DNA of 64,000 nt, from NCBI RefSeq assembly GCF_026213295.1, contig NC_079425.1:15394623-15458622 (forward strand), given 5' to 3'. The notes below the pieces were generated by a model. The model made no database searches, was not told where the DNA came from, and saw nothing but the letters and a program-made list of their open reading frames with translations. This DNA comes from Gadus chalcogrammus (lineage: Eukaryota > Chordata > Actinopteri > Gadiformes > Gadidae). Positions 39,252 through 52,410 of the stretch are shown one piece after another. Positions within the stretch are counted from its first letter, which is position 1, and each line of letters begins with the position of its first letter. The translations under genes and the position numbers were made by a program.

Positions 39252-41242
39252 GTTAATTTACAGCATGTCTATTCACTCCATCCCCTCCTCCTCCCTATGA
39301 CCCTTCTTTCATTGTTTATCTCTCCTTTCACCCCTCTCTCTCCTGCATAGTCCCTCACCTCTCCTCTCCCCAGCTTCTACCTTTCTTATTTCTAAATGAA
39401 TGAGCAGCGAGAGCTGTTCTATTAGAGACTGAGAAGGAGTGATGAAAACAGATCTAGGGGGAGGGAGGCAAATGGGGAGAGAGAGAGGGAGAGAGAGAGG
39501 CAAAGCAGTGCGGGCGGCAGGCTGCTATATATAGAGCAGTGTTCAACCTCAACATACCGATGATGTCACAGGGTGTAGGAGGGGGCGGGGCTACAGATTC
39601 CTGGCCAAGAACCAGCTCTGCTGAATTCTAGCAGTTCCCTTCAAATTTTAAATGACGGTTCTGATTCTCCCCCTCGGACCATAGGAAGGAGCAAGCTATT
39701 GTTTGAAAGACCTTGTTTTGAAATCATAAAGGTCTGCCTTTGTTAGTGGAAGGTTATTTAGTTGGTGTAGAAAAACAATTAAAGTGTCCTTTCTTACCTT
39801 GTTGGATTACTTGAATACCGTTTTTTCAGTACTGTAATACTGTTTGGCTGCAGCAGTATCATGATTGGCTACTTACACTTTGAGTCCATACATATTTTTC
39901 AGTGTCTATTACATTTGATTACATCAAATTGAATATAGTTTACTTGGCTGTAACAGTTACCAGTAGGTCATCAATAATCCTGTTTTCAAGTACACTGTAT
40001 GAAATGCTTCCTGTTGTGTCTCAATATAAATTCAGATCCTGTTGTTGTGGTGAGGCCTACAGCCTTTTTCAATTGGACTACTGGCCTCGCTCCAGTTTGA
40101 AACCTGTTTGACTAGGTGCATCAAAGCGGGGAGTGTCTTTAACTGACAACGCGCTTGTCTTGAGTCGATGAAACAACAAACACTTATTGTAGCTTATTTA
40201 GTTTTATTCTATTGTCTACCATATAATTGTATTGATTCATATGAGAGACATTCACATATCTGGGTTGTTTCAGTCCAACAAAACACACAATTCAAATTCA
40301 ACGGTCAATGTTCACCCCTTTTTTGCTTTCTTATCTCATTAACTCATTGAGAGACTATTTATTTAAGTCTTGTTGGCACATTTGAAAATGTTTCACACAT
40401 ATTTCTCAGAGTGCCACACGATGTCCTTGATATTAGGACATGACTGGAATATTAATATCAGCAATCTAAAAATGTGAAAAATTCTCCAATGTCCAGTAAT
40501 TAGACAAAGACTAATCTGAAAGAAATCTGACGATATTTGTTTGTTATACAAAATACCTGGTTGAAATAGGACAACCTAAAATTAACGGGTTGTGCTTCCA
40601 TCTAAACTTTCATTACCCTTTTCATTAGGCCAAACAAGTTTTAGGACCAAACAAATATTATTATTTTTAAAGGTCTATATTCATTACATTTGAAAGAACC
40701 AGGGATGAGGTCATTGCAGCCTGTTTGGAGCTGGGTTGGGCTTGCTTTGGCCCAATTCTGGAGATGCAGTTCAGTGCGTTTATACTGGTAATGGAAACGC
40801 GTATCAGCCTAGTATGGTTTGAAGGGCAAAACCATAAGTGCAAATGGCAGAATGGCAGAAGAAAGGCCACTTCTTTACAGAGCCACTGTGTTGGCATTGG
40901 TGTGGGTGACTCACTTGTCAGCAGAACTTCAGGCATTGGAGGACTCTGCCCCAGGGCTATAGAGCAACAGGTGCCCTCTCTTGATGACTCTTCCAAAAAG
41001 CAACATTGTGGCTGTTTAGCTACAAGTGATATACAAGACTAACCGCTTGGTCCTTCACACGTTCTGATGTTTGGGTTGGGGGTATGGCTGTGATATCATG
41101 ACGCATCACGTGGTCATGCCGCTATCTCAGAAACAGGCAAACATTTGAATACAGCATGCTTATGGTCTAGTTGCACTGTTGTTGCTTGGATTAATCCTTA
41201 TCACGGTTTAAGGTTAGACTTTAATGTGAAATATGGCTCTTG

Positions 41243-41362
<120 letters not shown>

Positions 41363-41940
41363 AACTAGCACAAGCAAGCACATGCTTGCACATAAGTTGC
41401 TAGGCAACCGGCAGAAGAGAGTTCTGGACTGCTATGTTTTTTTCTCATTCTAATGGAGGGGACGTGAGTGAATGGAAAGGAGTAACAGTAAACTGGATTC
41501 AAGTTCAAAATAATTCCATAAATTACTGATTACAGCCTGCCGGGAGGAATAATCAAATTCGATCATTTTTGTAAGTTGATATGTTGAAACTAGCTGTAGA
41601 AACACCCATTGTTGTGATGGCTGATTACATTGTATTTATATATCGAATGAGAGCTAGTTATTCTAAGCTCTTTTACATTTCCCAATAATTTACAACCGTT
41701 TAAATCACACAAGATGCACTCATTACGATCTTAGGACTTGCTTACACCCCAAATAACATAATTTTTTTTTATGTTCAGTGTTCCTAACGAACACTTCAAC
41801 CACAACACTAAGTACTTGCCAACTATGACGACATATTTTCCGTTATGCAAAACGGCACAGGCGGAATTAGCCGACCCATTAGTAAATGGCTATGCAACAG
41901 TTATTTTCCCCTCGCAGCACAAATACGACTCTGGTCTTGT

Positions 41941-42883
41941 CCTCATCCTCATACGCTAATCCGGGGTCGGGTCGCGGGGGCAGCAGCTCAAGCAGTGGTC
42001 CCCAGACTTCCCTTTCCCGGGCCATATTGACCAGCTCTGACGGGGGATCCCAAGGCGTTTCCAGGCCAGTGTTGAGATGTGATCTCTTCACCTAGTCCTG
42101 GGTCTTCCCCGAGAAAACCCCCTATGGGGGGCACCGAGTGGGCATCGTTACTAGATGGTATACTTATGAGCGCCCTTATGTTCGAACATGGTGTTTGTTA
42201 TGGACAATCCATGAGGAGCACAGAAGTCCAATAACAAACGACTGCTCGGGTTTTGATCACCACACCTCTCCAGGTGTCTCCATCGTTGCGGTGAAGTCTC
42301 CCAGCAGAACTACGGAGTCCCCTACAGGACTCCATTCAGGGTCTCCAAGAAGGCTGAGTACTCTGAACTTCTGTTCGGTGCGTACGCCGTACGCACAAAC
42401 AACTGTCAGAGTTTTCCCCCCCACCACCCTTAGGTGTAGGGAGGGAGGCGACCCTCTCGTCCTCCGGGGTAAACTCCAAAACCACCTTCACTGCCACTCA
42501 TGTGGTAGCGCACCCGACCCCAGCAGGTCTTCCTGCAGTTGGTGGGCCCACAGGACGAGGAGGGGGGGATGCCACGTTGCTTTTTCGGGCTATGCCCGGC
42601 TGGGCTCCGTGGAAAACCCGGCAACCAGGTGCTCGCCGACGAGCCCTCCGTCTAGGCCTTGCTCCGGATGGGGGACCATGGCTTCCTCCGGGCAGGGTCT
42701 CTCCTCCTCTGTCTTGTTCTTTCATGGGGTCTTGGTGAACAGTTCTTAGTCTGGCCCCTCACCTGAGACCACTCTACCATGGGAGACCCTACCTGGAGCA
42801 CAAGGCTCCAGACACCACAGCCCTCAGGTTCACGGGGACATGCAAAGCTCTCCACCACGACAAGGTGATGGTTCTAGGAGAGG
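41941..42883 (-). pseudogene. Internally deleted LINE, copy 2
   Basis: Duplicate of 30785-31728, with the same deletion joint and the same broken endonuclease. Only a few substitutions and one single-base indel were noticed between the copies, for example GGGGGGATCCC in copy 1 and GGGGGATCCC here. Confidence 0.85.
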
Positions 42884-43330
42884 TTTGACTCTTGGCTTGT
42901 ACTTTCCGCAAACAAACATGTTTGGTTATACACTTCAAACGCTGTGGATGTGGATGGTGAAAACACTTTCCTCCTTTGACTTTATCCTGTCACTGTTTGT
43001 ATTTTATTCTTTCCCATCGGTGTGCAGCTGGTTCATGCTATTCGAGATTGTTATTTCATACCATCAAACCTGTAGGAGTATATATATTGGCATTTTTGCT
43101 ATTTTTATTATCACCATTGTCATTATTATTAATATGCTATACTTTACTTAGCACTAAATGGCACCAGATTAGGGCGTATGTTCTGGTAAGAAGCGTGTTG
43201 CTGTTTCAATTGCAAATGTTTATTTTTGTGTTAAATTAAAGAAGCCATATAAAGAGCTGCCTCTTTTATTTATTTTTGGTGATGAGAGAAAAGTGGAAAA
43301 GTGTTTTTAAGTAACGTAGAGAGCAGGATT

Positions 43331-43445
<115 letters not shown>

Positions 43446-44591
43446 AAGTAGAAGCAAGCAGTAGAGAACAAGGCAGTGGGGGGGCACGAGTGTCAGACGT
43501 GTTTGTGGTTTAATGACCGTGTAAGCTAGCTAGCTACGTGGCTAGCTCCCTCCCTAGCTGGCTGCAATATCCATTGTGTGATTAATACGAACGCTGGTCT
43601 ATGGTTCTGGCTAGCATGGGATAAGCTCAAAACAATCATGATGGAGGATGCAGGATCAGAAAAAGCAAGGCAGGAACGCTAGCTTGGGTCTGCTTCTAGT
43701 ATACCATCTGCCCTGCCTGCCTGCCGCAGTCAGGGGGAGGGGAAAAGGAGGGGGGGGGAGGGAGAGAGGTATGAATGGGGGAGGGGCGGAGTCATCGAGG
43801 TAACAACAGAGTAGCAGCACTGAGCAGCTCTGTCGTTCTGTCTCCTCGCTCTTGTTTCTGCTCTGTCTCACGCTACTCAAACCAGCCAATGGCAGCACTG
43901 CAAAATTATTTAATACTTTTTTTAAAAATATGCCACTACAATAACTGCCTTTATCTATTGTTGCAGACTTTGTACATGTTTTATATAATGCCGATATTTA
44001 CAAATTCTACAGAAATCAGTTTGAATACATAAACGTGTATAATAGCTATTTTTGTTCATTCGTGAGCATTGTTATGCAATTTAGAGAATTAGAATAGATT
44101 TTTGTTTGTGTTGAGTTTATTGAGCTTATATGTGTATCCCATCGCTGCTTCACTTGTGTTTAGCTCTAGCTCTGAGCTCTGGCGTTGATGTAGACCTTCC
44201 CAAGCCCCACCTGGCAATGCATTCCCGCCCACATGCCACGAGCACATGTATCTCTACACCCACACAGCCGCTCTCGGAGACGTGGCTTACTTTAATTAGT
44301 TCCTCCATGCTGAGAAGCCGGCCTTGAGAATAGCAGAGCAGTATGTGAGATAGCGATGTATTAATGGCGTGCACTCTGTATAACAGCACTTTTCTAAAAC
44401 TCGGACGTGCTCAAAGCACAATTGGACAATAACTGCTGCCTTGCAATCAACCCTTCGTTGACATGTCGGAGACAAGGCTGGAGCCGTTAGTGTTCTGCTG
44501 TCTTGCACAGGGATAGATCCTTGGCCAGGGAGTTAGGTGATGGCTAAATATTTGATTGTTAGATAAACGATAATTAGATGGATTTTGATTG

Positions 44592-44679
44592 CAGTGTTTC
44601 CTCTAGAATTTTTTTCAGGCCTGGTGGTACGTACTGAAAAAACCTAAACGGACGAGGCGCAGAATGGCAAATTGGCGTG
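44592..44679. mobile_element. Terminal fragment of a fish DNA-transposon family, copy 2
   Basis: Duplicate of 33443-33530. Confidence 0.35.
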
Positions 44680-45144
44680 GTCTTCTTTGGTCACATAGCA
44701 GGCCGTCAGCAATTTATCTTTGCGTTCAAATGTTTGTTCACTTGGTATATCAAGACTGATAAAGCAAAGTGATCACGAGGAGAGGATTACTTGGATAAAG
44801 TGCATTTATTGCATAAAAAGAAATATGAACTTTGTAAAACATAGCAGTAGACACACTGCAATCTCTGTTTTGCAAAAAGGAGTAATTATTATGTTCGCAC
44901 CAAGGTTGATATATTTACGTCTTCCACAAGCGATGATATCTGATTTACCAATCACATTCAGGTATTTTTGTCAGTCACCATGGCCAATGTACAAGTTGTA
45001 CGACATTGCGGCGGCCTAATTACGTTTCTCAAGTGTTCTTACTGATCCATAGTGGTAAACTTAAAACATAGACCTATACTGATCATCGCTATCTGTTATA
45101 TGTATTGATCATTCATCTCGATAGCGGTCTGTGCTACAAGGCAA

Positions 45145-45181
45145 TGTTTACTTGCACTGTGGTACGCAGTGCAAGTAAACA
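45145..45181. repeat. Perfect 15-bp hairpin, copy 2
   Basis: Duplicate of 33996-34032, unchanged. Confidence 0.8.
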
Positions 45182-45895
45182 CTGTCTGACTGAATAGGTT
45201 GCTTTTGATAACATGAAGGTGTGCAGTTGTATTGCAACAGTTTCGTAACAACTCTATGTAAAGGGTGTTAGCCTATTTTCACGTGTGCAAACTTGTCACA
45301 TTTCAGTGAATTAACTTGAATAGTGCAGCCACATGAATTGTGTAGATCTGCAAACAATATATTTGGGGTGTGTTGGTTTTACATCTCATCCAAGTAACGT
45401 GAAAGTTAAAAAAATACATATCTTTGCTACCATCTTGGACATTTAGTTATGTACATTTGCATAAAATCATGCAGGTCTACAATATAACTGGGCGATAGCT
45501 TTGATAGGTTGCAACGGTGGACTGAAATCCCTTGGATTTGACCGTTCGGTAAATAAGTAAACAGAAGTTTGTTCTTTTTTAAACACAACATGTGGGGAAG
45601 CTGACATTCAGCTTAAGTCTGAGCGAGGGTGAGTTTACTGAGCCCCCCAAAACCAGGCAGGTACCTGGCAGAAAGAGGCGATACAGATTTTAATTTGGGC
45701 AAGTGAACATGACATTCGGGCAAGTCGAACATGACCTGTACTTGCCCGATGGGCAACCTGTACTTGGGCAACCTCTACTAGCCCGATGGGCAAGTATAGG
45801 TTTTTTACTTTTGAAACCTTAGTGTCAACCCCTGGAACTACCGTTTGTCAATATTTCTATACAATTGGCAGAACACAAAGTACCCTGCCCCAAAC

Positions 45896-46305
45896 TTAAA
45901 CTAAATTCAACCAGAAACGTCACATTTCAACAATCAATCTTGCTAGCTGTTGCTTCCTATCAGAATTGAATGACATCACTGTACTATAATACATTAATAC
46001 AATACAGGACACGCTTTTTCCCTACCAAGCAACATCACTGTACTATAAAATAGGCCAAGGCTACTTCACTACTTTTTATGATTATTGAAATTATAGGAGG
46101 CAGTATTTATCTCATTTGAGAGCTTGCATCTGAACATAAAAATGTTTAGCACTTTTTTTGGATGAGAATGAACACTTTCTTGCTCATAAACAGCTTTTTT
46201 GGCGCCAATATGTATCATTACCTTATCTAGAATATTCTGATTCAGCACTATAAAATAGTAAGAGGAATACATCTGTGTTTCGGTGGTGTTCTAATGAGGG
46301 GATCA
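45896..46305. other. Unassigned DNA right of the large repeat
   Basis: Single-copy sequence within the window. CATCACTGTACTATA occurs twice (about 45975 and 46030). No gene was recognised. Confidence 0.5.
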
Positions 46306-46313
46306 GACAAGAG

Positions 46314-47386
46314 TAGGCCTGACCGATTTATCGTTTTCTGATCGAAATCGCGATTTCAGACAACGCGATCTCGGGATCGCCAAAGACACGTTTTTTTCGG
46401 TTTTACTGTGCGTTCACGCGTCAACGTAGAGACGCGAATCGGGCGAATTAATATAATATAATTTTATACATAATATCATTGCCAAAAGCTGAGTGAGCCT
46501 CCGGATGGCCGTAGGGCTGGGAGCTCTCTTCGAGGGGTTTGTTTACTGGCGTTTGTTTACCGGCGTTGCAATGGTTAACATGCGTTCAACAGCGTGGCCA
46601 CTGAGTCACATATGTAACATAACAGCCAATCAGCGTTCAACCGTCAAACTCAGTGCAGTTCAGTCCGGGGTGAACTGCAGCATGGAGGAGAAAGTGAATG
46701 TTGCCGTTTGCGTCTCCCGGAGCTCTATATAATAGTATCGTAATATAATATTTGTATATATAATATCACGGGCAAAAGCTCTGTGCACCGCCGGACGGCC
46801 GTAGCGCAGGGAGCTCTCATAGGGATTGGGCTTCTCGGGGTTTGTTTACCGGAGTTGCTATGTTTCCGGTCTTGTGTGTTCCAACGGTTTATTAGGTAGG
46901 CCTATCTAATAAATCTCTGTCTATTCAATACTTCATTCACTGCCTCTTCCGTGGTCATTACAATATTATGAATAGACTGCGTTGGGTTCTCTGACGTCTC
47001 TCTCTTTGTTGTTATACTCTAATGCACGAATTAACTAAAAGAGCCATCTTTGACTGTCTTAAAAAGTAGTAGTACTTTTCTAAGTTAAGACAGTCAAAGA
47101 TGGCTCTTTTAGTTCATTTGTAACAACTGCAATTGGTCAAGGACTTTAGTTTACATTGTTTCTTAATAAATACATTTAAAATAAATTCTTAACTTTAGTT
47201 TTCATTCTTACATTAGAGTAATGGCATGTAATGTTTTAATGTTATGATGTCATGTTTGTAAATATTACTGTACATAATGAATATTGCACTGAAGCTTGAT
47301 TTGAAGAAAATCGTGAAGAAAATCGAAATCGCAATATCTGCCAGAAAAATCGCAATGCAATCTTTTCCTGAAATCTTTCAGCCCTA
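46314..47386. mobile_element. hAT element, 1073 bp, perfect 8-bp TSD
   Basis: The ends are TAGGCCTGACCGATTT and AAATCTTTCAGCCCTA. Both flanks are GACAAGAG (46306-46313 and 47387-47394), an exact hAT-type duplication. Subterminal AATCGCGATTT/AAATCGCAAT words occur at both ends. The interior holds an imperfect direct repeat (46447-46573 and 46740-46861, sharing GGAGCTCTC and GTTTGTTTAC) and a perfect 29-bp hairpin at 47033-47114. No transposase coding was recognised, so it is non-autonomous. Confidence 0.93.
47033..47114. repeat. Perfect 29-bp inverted repeat with 24-base loop
   Basis: Arm 1 (47033-47061) starts AACTAAAAGAGCCATC. Arm 2 (47086-47114) is its exact reverse complement. The loop also contains a smaller imperfect stem (AAAAAGTA/TACTTTTC). 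If transcribed it would fold into a long, pre-miRNA-like hairpin. It may also be a small foldback transposon inside the hAT element. Confidence 0.9.
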
Positions 47387-47394
47387 GACAAGAG

Positions 47395-49475
47395 CCACCA
47401 TTCTTTCTAAACAAGTCCTCCGTGCTCCTCGTCGAGCCTCTTTGCTTAACTCTCTACATCTACGCATACATTCACTGTGTTCTCTGAGCGGAGAGGGCTA
47501 GGGGGCTTTGTGGGTGTTTGGGTGGGTTGGCAGACATGTGTTCATCAGCCCATTGGCTGAAGACAGTGTGGTTTTCGAAGGAGGTGAAGTCAGTAGAAGG
47601 GCGTGAGGAGGAGGAGAGGGTTGTGAGAGAGACGAGTACACATGGAGGAAGGACACCACCCAGGCCTCAGCATCAGAAAGAGGAGAGCATGGTGATGTAA
47701 TGTGAAATAAAACCCCTTCAGCCTGTGTTTGCCGTCTCTCTCCCTCCCGTCCCTTCTTCATCAATAATTCACCAGTCCTTTTAGCTTGTCCCTCCCTTGC
47801 TCTGACCTCCCTCTCCCCTCAAACCTGCACCACCCCCGCCCTACCTCCATTGCCCACCACCCTCCCCATGTTATCAGACAGTTGGTGACCAGTCTGCCCC
47901 TACCGCAAGATACCACCTCCTGTTTGTCTGAATTGGACGATATGAGCGACAGCCCCTCCGATCAGCTCCTTAGCGCTCCAATTTCTTTCCTGATAAACTA
48001 AAATAGACTCGCAGTCCAAAATAATACTTTGTGTGTATTGTAGAGCCCTATGATATCCGTTTTCAATTTTTCAGTTTAGTTTTATTTAGAAAACAGTGTT
48101 TTACGATTTTTTGCTAATTTTATCATCAGATATCTTTTTGTGAATTAATAAAACTTCAACAAAGATATAACAGTATATTTTTATATTAACAACCACAGAT
48201 TGCAATAACATTGCCTGAATGTTATTCAGGACCAGAGGAGTAAACTAGGGAAATTTTATAATGATAGGACGCCGGTTCTGTATCGGTGAAATATTCCTTT
48301 CGGCCTCCTTGGTCTGACTGACTACCCTCCTCTTTTTACGTTTTCTAATACATTTTCATAATGTGTAGGCCGAGCTAAACCTCTTATTGTTTTTATCACA
48401 TTTTATGCTGGCCTTGATGAGGAACTTTGCTGTGGTTTCTCCTGTTCCTTTTTTTTGGCTATAGCTGTGCCGTGTGAAAGGATTTCGACAGCAACTCAAA
48501 GCTGTGCAAAGTTGCATAATAATAGAAAAGTAAGAAGACAGAATAAAAGAAGGGGGTGTGGATTAAAAATAAATTTAAATAAAAAATTTATGAAGAGGGG
48601 GGAATTATTATTATTCATTTTTACGTATGGCTTGGGGGAAAAAACTTCTTCTTATTCTTTCTGTTCTTGCCTTTTGAGATCAAAGCCGCTTTCCAGAGGG
48701 CAACCATTGAAAAATGTCATGGCCAAGGTGATGTGCTGTTTGCTGTGTCATGAGGACTTTCTGCTGAAGATTTAACAATAGCTTCTAATGGCTTGGTTTT
48801 ACATTTTGTAAATGCCTTTTTTCCCCACTGATAGCTTAATGCTTAATCGTCTGTCCTCTGCATTGATTGGCCAACTGGATCCCTGCCCCCATCCCAAGAG
48901 CCAACAACGCCAACCTAGTGCCCATCCCTTGACTGGTTGTGAAAGCCGCTCTATTTATTGTATGGGAAAAATCTGTTGGAGGCAAGCAGAAGATCTTGGG
49001 GTTGGATAGAGGGGTGATTTAGGGAACCAGATTCAGCAGAGCTTCAAAGGGAACTGGATCTAGTGCAACACCTATTGATCGTGAATGTTTTGGGCCAGTT
49101 TTAGCTAACCAACCAGTAGTAGATCATGCAAACCCTGCCTACGTCTAGCAGATACTGCTGTTTTTAAAAGCGCAGCCTGGAGCAATGCTGTAAACCCACA
49201 ACATAGCAAATAATGAATGGTATTATTCAAGTTGAAGATGGTGTCATTCACTGTCTTTGAAGGTATGTTGCTTCTGGTAAAAACTGATGTTGATTGTCAA
49301 GACCGTTGATGTATACAATATTGTTATAGTACATATGCTGAGGTTGACTGTACATAGATAAATGTAGATGGCATGTATGCTGTTGTCGGAGGCATAAAGA
49401 TGTTTGATGATGATTAGAGGCTTCTGCTTATTAGCAGGGACCTCAAGATACGATATTATGATCCCTGAGTGCCAA
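47395..49475. other. Unassigned DNA
   Basis: Contains purine-rich and pyrimidine-rich stretches (47560-47660, 47735-47870). At 48043 TAGAGCCCTATGATATCCG resembles a fish hAT left end, but no partner was found. ORFs have no domains. Confidence 0.45.
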
Positions 49476-50880
49476 TAAGGGTTGGGTGATCGTCTACAAG
49501 CTTCCATCGTCCGATTGCGCCCCCTAGCGATAGGCGATCTGATCGGCCAAGAGTGAGGGTGGGTGGGGGGTGTCAATATCACCGTTTCATGTAACGCCCG
49601 ATGCAACTACTCCGTTCCGCTTATTCGCTATTTTTGAAGTTGATTTATTACATCATAAAACTGCCGTTTTATTTTTCTAATTTTTGTTAAATACTTTTAT
49701 CAAGGTGGTCGTCAATATCACAGTTTCATGTGACGCCGGATCCAACTACTCCTTTCTATTATTTTCAGTTGGTTTCATGAAGCCGCCTGGTCAACCTTTG
49801 ACAATTCAACACATAACTAATTCATTTTTCAACCTTTTACCTTCGGGGGGGTATATTAACATGGGACTGCATACAAATGTGTACACAGACATGGTGACTA
49901 ATGTATAATAGTAAGTATAATAGTAATAATATTCAGAAACAACACTGCCTCAAAAGGCTTAAGCAAAACCAGTAGTGGCATGTAGTTTCCCCCGAACTTT
50001 TAAACGTTGCAAACGTGCAAAAACATAATTATATATTTATATGGCATTCTGATACAGACATGGGTCTCGCTGCACAGTGCGGTAGTTGCGCTTTTGAGAG
50101 ATTGGAGTATGCGCAGAATGTCTTCAGTAACCTTCCAGTTCTCATCTATGAGTTCCAGGGTCCTGGCATCATTCAGCTTGGTTATGGTCCTGTCCGAAAG
50201 GGTGGCACACACAGCCCATCTCTACTCGTGAAGCCTTTCAAACATATCGCTGATGGAATTCCAACGCGTACGGCAGTACTGAATACGTTTATGTTACGGG
50301 ATATTTTGCTGCTCCTGTATTCTCTTCAGACCTGCGGTGGCTACAGTACAGTTCCCACATGCTCCCACCACCCACCACTGCCTGCTTTAAATCCATCGTT
50401 GATGGCGAGTTGGAGCGTGTGTGCGAAGCAGGGTACGGACTCCCACTCCAAAAGTGACCAATTAGCAAGCACCATGTTACTGGCGTTGTCATGGACGCAG
50501 GCTGTCAACATGTCCAGTATGCCCAACCCCACTCTTCAGTAGCAGCTTGTAGTTGATCTGCTTTGTTCTGCACTGTGTGCCTTTCAACCGAGCTGCGCGT
50601 TTGCAACAGAGAACTCTTCATCTCAGAAGTGATGTAGTGGCAGGTGATAGTCGTGTATGATTCGGTTGTGAGAGCTGTCCATGAATCTGTGGTGATGGTT
50701 ATTTTTCCTGCCTGATGAAGGCCCGTTTTCAACTTTCTCACCCACTCTTGGTGTTTAATTTCCACCCTGGCAACGCTAGTCTTGCGAGCAGGCACCTTAT
50801 ATTCTGGTTCTACAAACTCCATAAGTGCTCGGAATCCCTCTCCCTCCACGAAGCTCGAGGGCAGTGATGCAAGGCTTTTG
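49476..50880 (-). pseudogene. hAT transposase pseudogene
   Basis: Minus-strand frames give, in order: FVEGEGFRALMEFVEPEY; ITITTDSWTALTTESYTTIT; CVHDNASNMVLAN; SVPCFAHTLQLAINDGF; TRWNSISDMFERLHE; LSDRTITKLNDARTLELIDE; LKSATTALCSE. This is the N-terminal and central part of a hAT (ZBED-like) transposase. It includes the D-S-W motif of the RNase-H-like core and the C-F-A-H-T-L segment. At least one frameshift and one stop (after ERLHE) interrupt it. The BED finger and C-terminal dimerisation domain are missing. A possible element end, AAGGGTTGGGTGATCG, begins at 49477. The other end and a TSD were not found. Confidence 0.88.
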
Positions 50881-52239
50881 GTCTGTTACGGTCCACGCCG
50901 GCGTGTTCTTGCGCGCTTATCCTGCCATGTTCAATAATCAATCACTATTGTTGACTCTTTGAACGCTGATGCTAGTATTTAAAGATGCCGGGTGTTGGGT
51001 GTCAGGCTTGGATGTCGGGCTCGTCCAGTGGTGTCACTCCCTGGCCAATCAGTAGCCAACAGCCTGTTTACGTCACGCAAAAGTATCAGATCAGCACTCT
51101 TGGAACCTCGACGGAAGTGAGACTGAAAAAGTACCAGGTACCATATTTTGGTGATCAAAACTCAAGTTAAGGCGGGCCAAAGCGAGGCGAGTTCAATCGT
51201 AGCCTGAGAAAAACTTTCAAACAACTGAAAACATGATTTTGTGTTTGATTTTTCCTTTTTCTGAATTACCACCAAGAGATTTTCAAAATATTTCACCAGC
51301 ACATTTGCACCGTTTCAAATCTAACACTTTTCTCCGAGTGTATTATTTTGTTTCCCGGTTTTGAAACATTGTAAAAAGAGTTTTGCAAACAAGTGTTCAT
51401 GCATTGACAAAAAAGTTTTGAAATGGTGAATATTTATTTTGGAAAACCTGTAAGGTGTCAATTTACGCTATTGCAATGTATTTATTATAAGTTTTCATCA
51501 AAGACTTTTTAGAGATTTGACCCCACAGGCGCAAGTTTTTGAGTCACGTGATTATTGAGTGTGCTGGCGCTGATTCGTTTTTGCTGACGTACAGTCCAAT
51601 CACATGTGCCGTTGACCGGGCTGTGTGAGATTGACAGTGCTTCGCCAGTTCTTGACAAGAATAACAAGCGCTGAGGAAGGCAGAGCTCCGTGAGTGACCA
51701 ACAATGTACATGAAATTGGTCGCTGTGTTGGTTGCTTGGCTGGCTGCTTTGGGTCGCTGTGTATTTTGTGGTGTATTCAAATAATGTATTTTATATATTA
51801 TATATAGCCTATTTGTTTTGTTAAATGTCATGAAGTCTAATAAGATACATTATATACAACATTCTTAATTGTAGCTTCATATAGTTTTAGAAGAGTAAAA
51901 CCACGGTTAACAGTGTGGGTACCGAAGCGGTAGTGACGCCATCTCTTTATTCAAGAGGTTGCCTGTTCGATCCCTTTTATCCCTTCGGTCCCTTGATATA
52001 TCATCATATTGAACAGCCCTAGCCAATGGTTTATAGGCTGGTGTTGATGTGTACAGATTAGTGTTGTTGATGAAATATTGGTGTTACTGGTATATAGATT
52101 GTGGTTGATGGTTATTGATGTAATATAGACAGATGATGGCATGGCTATGATGTATTAACTAATATTGATGGTTAAACTGCTGCTGGAATGTTCTATATTG
52201 GAATATTGTACATATATTTAGTTGCTGATGTCATAGAGA
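50881..52239. other. Unassigned DNA with decayed MITE words
   Basis: At 51085-51180 words such as CTTGGAACCTCGACGGAAGT and AAAGTACCAGGTACCAT recall a common fish MITE, but both ends are unclear. A tRNA-like B-box word (GTTCGATCC) near 51966 is not supported by a foldable tRNA. Confidence 0.4.
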
Positions 52240-52410
52240 GGAGTTGCCTGTTCTCGTATCAACCTTTAACAGGTTGGTACAGGAGGTGCCTGGTCCCGTA
52301 CCGAACTTAAATGGGAGGTCCCTGGTCTCGTATCAACCTTTAACAGGATGACACGGGAGATGCTTAGTCTCGTACCAACCTTAAACAGGCTGGTACGGGA
52401 GGTGCCTTCT
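52240..52410 (+). repeat. Minisatellite, about four units of 42 bp
   Basis: Units start at 52240, 52282 (shortened to 32 bp), 52314, 52356 and 52398 (partial). Each begins GGAGGTGCCTGGTCTCGTA or a close variant and contains CAACCTTTAACAGG. Confidence 0.85.

Noticed and set aside
51912..51990. tRNA- or SINE-like sequence (GCGGTAGTGACGCC followed by GTTCGATCC)
   Set aside because: A- and B-box-like words are present, but I could not fold a cloverleaf or find an acceptor stem, SINE tail or TSD.
49476..52015. Complete 2.5-kb autonomous hAT from AAGGGTTGGGTGATCG to AACAGCCCTA near 52015
   Set aside because: GCCAAT occurs outside both ends but is shifted by two bases. The inverted repeats are weak and half of the transposase is missing.
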